Below, piece by piece: positions 59,215 through 64,000 of a stretch of 64,000 bases of DNA. The stretch spans positions 180,945,501 through 181,009,500 of the forward strand of contig JAIOJX010000004.1 in assembly GCA_022376925.1 (NCBI GenBank), given 5' to 3'. The translations under genes were made by a program, and so were the position numbers. The DNA is from Tragulus kanchil. Taxonomy: Eukaryota; Chordata; Mammalia; Artiodactyla; Tragulidae. How positions within the stretch are numbered: position 1 is the first letter of the stretch; each line of letters begins with the position of its first letter. Below the pieces are notes generated by a model. It was given only the letters and a program-made list of their open reading frames with translations, did no database searches and had not been told where the DNA came from.

Positions 59215-59249
59215 ATGCAGGCCATCAAGTGTGTGGTGGTGGGAGATGG
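59215..59249 (+). CDS. RAC2: RAC2 coding exon 1 (first copy)
   Basis: Thirty-five coding bases encode MQAIKCVVVGD plus GG of the next Gly codon, followed by the donor GTAGGT at 59250. This is beta-strand 1 and the beginning of the P-loop (GDGAVGKT). Phase 2 matches exon 2, which begins with G to complete Gly12. The ATG has A at -3. An identical exon 1 lies 1088 bases downstream inside a tandem duplication, and I consider one of the two an assembly duplicate. Either copy splices correctly to exon 2. Confidence 0.93.
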
Positions 59250-59599
59250 GTAGGTACCGGACTGGACGTGCTCATCGCTCCCTCCGGGGTCGCCCTGGGA
59301 CCCTCCCACCCTGGCGGCCCTGGGGAAGCCCCCTGCCTGCGAGCCAAGGGGTCCCTGGGAGGCAGCGGGAGGAACGGCCTGCTCCCTGTGCCTCCCAGGG
59401 CCCCAGGGAACCCCAGGGTGGGCGGCGGACAGCTTCGCTCTCTGCCCACCTCACCCCGGAAGCTGCCTGGGTGGAGAGGCTAGGACTGCGGTTGGGGGTA
59501 CCTGGGGCCCCTCGCACGTCCCCGGCGAGCTGGGGCTGGTCTCCCACGGGTCTTCAGTGTTCAGATCGGTGGGGGGTGGGTCCCCAGGCTGACCTGGGA

Positions 59600-59690
59600 T
59601 CCTGTCACTGCCTTGCTCTGCTGGGTGGCCTTGGGCAAGTCACAGTGCCTCTCTGAACCTCCGCTCAGCCCACGCCCTCAGGGTTGAGGT
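59600..59690. repeat. MIR SINE relic
   Basis: 'ctgtcactgcc', GGCCTTGGGCAAGTCACAGT and CCTCTCTGAACCTCCGCTCA match MIR. Its duplicate is 60688-60778. Confidence 0.7.
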
Positions 59691-60162
59691 AAAGTCACTT
59701 GAGGTAGTTTGCGTGGTTGTCCTGCATGTCTGTGTGCTTGATGAAGTTCACCTCCTAAGCCTCAGCCTGCCGGGCTGGGGAGGCTGTCTGGGGCTGAGGG
59801 TGAGGAACAATGGGGAGGAGCCTGTGAGAGACAGAGCGGGGCAGGAGAAGGGAGGGCGGAAGGGGGACCATGGGGGCCCCGCCAGGCAAGCCGATCTCAG
59901 CTGGCAGATCTCTGCGACCTCGGGTTGTCACGTACGGGCCCTGGTTTCCTCATCCGTCAAATGACAGGTTTGATATCTCATCTCTGGGGCCTGCCAGCAG
60001 CCCTGCCTCAGGGGCCAACCCACAGGTCTCTCCGGAGGTTTCCTGGAGGTCCAACCCCAACATACTCCAGCACATGCTAGCTGCGCAGGCTGCTGTCCAG
60101 CCTCCCATCCCAAGGGGCAGCCTCCGCCTTCTGCAAACGGCCGTGGGGCAGCAGCTTGGGTA

Positions 60163-60187
60163 AGTTCCTCTTCCGCTTCCTCCTGCC
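60163..60187 (+). promoter_or_regulatory. RAC2: ETS/PU.1-like motif cluster (duplicate copy)
   Basis: This is the same tandem GGAA cluster in the duplicated 1088-base unit, identical to 59075-59099. Confidence 0.35.
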
Positions 60188-60302
60188 TCCTGACCTGCCG
60201 GCTGCCGCTCCTCGCTCAGGACACCTCTCCGGCTCCCCGCACCCGGGTCTGCAGTAACGCGCTGGGCTCTGAGCGCTCACCAGCCCCCAGGCCTCGGACA
60301 CG

Positions 60303-60337
60303 ATGCAGGCCATCAAGTGTGTGGTGGTGGGAGATGG
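60303..60337 (+). CDS. RAC2: RAC2 coding exon 1 (duplicate copy)
   Basis: This is an identical second copy of the 35-base exon, including the GTAGGT donor and the upstream ETS-rich stretch, lying in copy 2 of the 1088-base tandem duplication 59034-60121 / 60122-61211. It is nearer to exon 2. In-frame joining of both exon copies is not possible, because 35 bases is not a multiple of three and the exon lacks an obvious acceptor. The simplest reading is a false duplication and not a true alternative first exon. Confidence 0.85.
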
Positions 60338-61599
60338 GTAGGTACCGGACTGGACGTGCTCATCGCTCCCTCCGGGGTCGCCCTGGGACCCTCCCACCCT
60401 GGCGGCCCTGGGGAAGCCCCCTGCCTGCGAGCCAAGGGGTCCCTGGGAGGCAGCGGGAGGAACGGCCTGCTCCCTGTGCCTCCCAGGGCCCCAGGGAACC
60501 CCAGGGTGGGCGGCGGACAGCTTCGCTCTCTGCCCACCTCACCCCGGAAGCTGCCTGGGTGGAGAGGCTAGGACTGCGGTTGGGGGTACCTGGGGCCCCT
60601 CGCACGTCCCCGGCGAGCTGGGGCTGGTCTCCCACGGGTCTTCAGTGTTCAGATCGGTGGGGGGTGGGTCCCCAGGCTGACCTGGGATCCTGTCACTGCC
60701 TTGCTCTGCTGGGTGGCCTTGGGCAAGTCACAGTGCCTCTCTGAACCTCCGCTCAGCCCACGCCCTCAGGGTTGAGGTAAAGTCACTTGAGGTAGTTTGC
60801 GTGGTTGTCCTGCATGTCTGTGTGCTTGATGAAGTTCACCTCCTAAGCCTCAGCCTGCCGGGCTGGGGAGGCTGTCTGGGGCTGAGGGTGAGGAACAATG
60901 GGGAGGAGCCTGTGAGAGACAGAGCGGGGCAGGAGAAGGGAGGGCGGAAGGGGGACCATGGGGGCCCCGCCAGGCAAGCCGATCTCAGCTGGCAGATCTC
61001 TGCGACCTCGGGTTGTCACGTACGGGCCCTGGTTTCCTCATCCGTCAAATGACAGGTTTGATATCTCATCTCTGGGGCCTGCCAGCAGCCCTGCCTCAGG
61101 GGCCAACCCACAGGTCTCTCCGGAGGTTTCCTGGAGGTCCAACCCCAACATACTCCAGCACATGCTAGCTGCGCAGGCTGCTGTCCAGCCTCCCATCCCA
61201 AGGGGCAGCCTGAAGCCCTGAGAGACTGGATTTTCCTGTTGGGGGAGCTGGCTTCTCCGGCAGCCCTCAGCTGATTGGGATGCACGGCTCGGCCCGTTAT
61301 CTGCCCGTCTGTCCAGCCCTCAACTTCTGCTTTGTATCTGATCTGAGGAGGGGAGGACGGAAGCCCAGGGCAATGTCCCAGCTGCTCAGAGGTACCTTGC
61401 TGGCAGGCGGGAGAGGCAGGGTGGGGTGCGGAGGGGGTGGGGAGAGGAGGGTAGCCCGCCCCCTGCGAGCTGGAAGTGAGGAAACCAAGTAGAGCAGGGG
61501 AAGGCCCGGGGCTACCTGGGGCCCCCCACCTGCCCAGGAGATTGAAGGCTCGGACGCAGGAACCATGGCGCACCCTACTACCTTAACGCGGACTGTCTG

Positions 61600-61790
61600 T
61601 AGGCCCTTGGCAGGCCCAGACACTCCTCTGTCTTATCCTCCCAACAACCTTTCCATTAGGCCCATTTTACAGGTGGGAAAACCGAAGCTCAAATAAGTTA
61701 CGTCCTTTGCTCAGGACCTCGTGGGATCTGAGCCCTGGTCCCTCTGATTCCTGAGCTCCATGCTCTTAACTGCCCTGCCCTCTGCTGAGG
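61600..61790. repeat. MIR SINE relic
   Basis: 'cttatcctcccaacaacc', GCCCATTTTACAGGTGGGAA and CCATGCTCTTAACTGCCCTG match MIR. Its duplicate is 62790-62980. Confidence 0.75.
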
Positions 61791-61942
61791 CGGGAGGGGA
61801 AGGGGAGGGCCAGGCTGTCCCCAACGTGCTAGCTGCTGTGCTGAGCCGAGACTGTGCTGAGGTCTCTCATCACTGTCATCTAATTTGCCTCCTTCCTGGG
61901 ATGACTGGCTCATCTTACCCCTATTTTCTGGGCGGAGAAGCT

Positions 61943-62003
61943 GTCTCTGGCCGTACCACCCTGAACGTGCCCGATCTCGTCTGGACGGGGAAGCTGAGGC
62001 AGG
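61943..62003 (+). pseudogene. 5S rRNA-derived fragment
   Basis: The stretch contains CCACCCTGAACGTGCCCGAT within a block that aligns to the 5' part of mammalian 5S rRNA, with about 37 of 41 positions matching my recollection of the gene from GTCTACGGCC to TCGTCTG, then a weaker match (GGAAGCTGAGGCAGGG) through 62003. The rest of 5S is absent, so it cannot be a functional gene. MIR-like sequence flanks it. Confidence 0.65.
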
Positions 62004-63132
62004 GGGATGTTGAGTGGCCTGCCTGAGAGCGTGCCTCTGCTGGGTGGGGGATGAAGGATCTGGATCCCAGGGGAGAGATGGCAGAGCCCTGGTCGGGCAC
62101 CGGGGGCCTCTGGGGGACCCCTCGGCTCTTAACCCTCCGTCTCGCATCAGAGGCACCCAGGAAAGTCTGCTACAAATTCCCAGATCCGCGCCACAGCCGT
62201 GGTTCAGAACCTCCAGGGTAGGACCAGTCTGTCCCTAAACAAATTCCCAGGGATCATCTCTGGGGCCTGCCAGCAGCCCTGCCTCAGGGGCCAACCCACA
62301 GGTCTCTCCGGAGGTTTCCTGGAGGTCCAACCCCAACATACTCCAGCACATGCTAGCTGCGCAGGCTGCTGTCCAGCCTCCCATCCCAAGGGGCAGCCTG
62401 AAGCCCTGAGAGACTGGATTTTCCTGTTGGGGGAGCTGGCTTCTCCGGCAGCCCTCAGCTGATTGGGATGCACGGCTCGGCCCGTTATCTGCCCGTCTGT
62501 CCAGCCCTCAACTTCTGCTTTGTATCTGATCTGAGGAGGGGAGGACGGAAGCCCAGGGCAATGTCCCAGCTGCTCAGAGGTACCTTGCTGGCAGGCGGGA
62601 GAGGCAGGGTGGGGTGCGGAGGGGGTGGGGAGAGGAGAGGGTAGCCCGCCCCCTGCGAGCTGGAAGTGAGGAAACCAAGTAGAGCAGGGGAAGGCCCGGG
62701 GCTACCTGGGGCCCCCCACCTGCCCAGGAGATTGAAGGCTCGGACGCAGGAACCATGGCGCACCCTACTACCTTAACGCGGACTGTCTGTAGGCCCTTGG
62801 CAGGCCCAGACACTCCTCTGTCTTATCCTCCCAACAACCTTTCCATTAGGCCCATTTTACAGGTGGGAAAACCGAAGCTCAAATAAGTTACGTCCTTTGC
62901 TCAGGACCTCGTGGGATCTGAGCCCTGGTCCCTCTGATTCCTGAGCTCCATGCTCTTAACTGCCCTGCCCTCTGCTGAGGCGGGAGGGGAAGGGGAGGGC
63001 CAGGCTGTCCCCAACGTGCTAGCTGCTGTGCTGAGCCGAGACTGTGCTGAGGTCTCTCATCACTGTCATCTAATTTGCCTCCTTCCTGGGATGACTGGCT
63101 CATCTTACCCCTATTTTCTGGGCGGAGAAGCT

Positions 63133-63193
63133 GTCTCTGGCCGTACCACCCTGAACGTGCCCGATCTCGTCTGGACGGGGAAGCTGAGGCAGG
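63133..63193 (+). pseudogene. 5S rRNA-derived fragment (duplicate copy)
   Basis: This is an identical fragment at +1190 bases in copy 2 of the 61066/62254 tandem duplication. It is not an independent retroposition. Confidence 0.6.
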
Positions 63194-63462
63194 GGGATGT
63201 TGAGTGGCCTGCCTGAGAGCGTGCCTCTGCTGGGTGGGGGATGAAGGATCTGGATCCCAGGGGAGAGATGGCAGAGCCCTGGTCGGGCACCGGGGGCCTC
63301 TGGGGGACCCCTCGGCTCTTAACCCTCCGTCTCGCATCAGAGGCACCCAGGAAAGTCTGCTACAAATTCCCAGATCCGCGCCACAGCCGTGGTTCAGAAC
63401 CTCCAGGGTAGGACCCCGACGTCTGTCCCTTAACAAACATCTCAGATGACTCTCGGGTGTGA

Positions 63463-64000
<538 letters not shown>

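Larger units (their letters stand above)
59034..61211 (+). repeat. Tandem duplication 17 (59034-60121 / 60122-61211), carries RAC2 exon 1
   Basis: Unit starts CTCCGCCTTCTGCAAACGG; offset exactly 1088 with no visible internal difference. It duplicates the RAC2 start codon exon, its donor and its upstream region. Confidence 0.95.
61066..63430 (+). repeat. Tandem duplication 18 (61066-62253 / 62254-63414)
   Basis: Unit starts TCATCTCTGGGGCCTGCC; offset 1188 rising to 1190 (extra GA at 62637). The first 145 bases occur three times (59978, 61066, 62254). Copy 1 ends in a garbled version (AGTCTGTCCCTAAACAAATT) of the copy 2 sequence GTCTGTCCCTTAACAAACAT. Confidence 0.95.

Noticed and set aside
6281..63430. 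The duplications as a novel amplification system or satellite
   Set aside because: The units share no sequence with each other, only a length; no common boundary motif is visible; and error patterns sit at the joints. A technical cause explains all of these.

Overview
This is mammalian, specifically ruminant, genomic DNA. It has no dense ORFs, operons or bacterial signals, and it is full of ruminant-type retroposons: Bov-tA SINEs, BovB LINE pieces whose antisense frames read as reverse-transcriptase C-termini, and tRNA-Glu/CHR-type SINEs. Older L1, L2, MIR and MLT1 relics are also present. The sequence does not fix the species (cattle, yak, buffalo, sheep or goat are all possible).

Two protein-coding genes can be supported, both only by their 5' ends. 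On the minus strand, coding exons 1, 2 and 3 of CYTH4 (cytohesin-4, an ARF guanine-nucleotide exchange factor) lie at 12480-12498, 2859-2941 and 1096-1160, with in-phase GT/AG junctions. The gene continues off the left edge. On the plus strand, RAC2 (haematopoietic Rho-family GTPase) starts with coding exon 1 at 59215-59249, repeated identically at 60303-60337, and exon 2 at 63591-63662. The gene continues off the right edge. The two genes are head to head, matching the conserved mammalian CYTH4-RAC2 neighbourhood. Everything between 12.7 kb and about 59 kb reads as intergenic DNA made of repeats and unrecognised unique sequence.

The most striking property is structural. Eighteen direct tandem duplications are present, each with a different unit but all 1.08-1.19 kb long, and together they occupy about 20 kb of the window. 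Sixteen of the 18 junctions fall into eight pairs 1.9-2.9 kb apart. In seven of the eight pairs a short segment occurs three times. Differences between copies are concentrated near the junctions. This is what is expected if gap-spanning patches carrying about 1.1 kb of untrimmed flank on each side were inserted between contigs. I therefore read the duplications, including the second RAC2 exon 1, as assembly artefacts. The collapsed locus would be about 44 kb, with a CYTH4-RAC2 intergenic distance near 31 kb instead of 47 kb.

Smaller items of interest are a mariner-MITE hairpin resembling the ruminant miR-2284/2285 family (55207-55281), a 5S rRNA-derived fragment in RAC2 intron 1 (61943-62003 and its duplicate), a SINE whose tRNA head is split by a 150-bp purine tract, a four-unit 30-bp minisatellite, and ETS/PU.1-like motifs near both gene starts. 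I found no sign of a novel multi-gene system.
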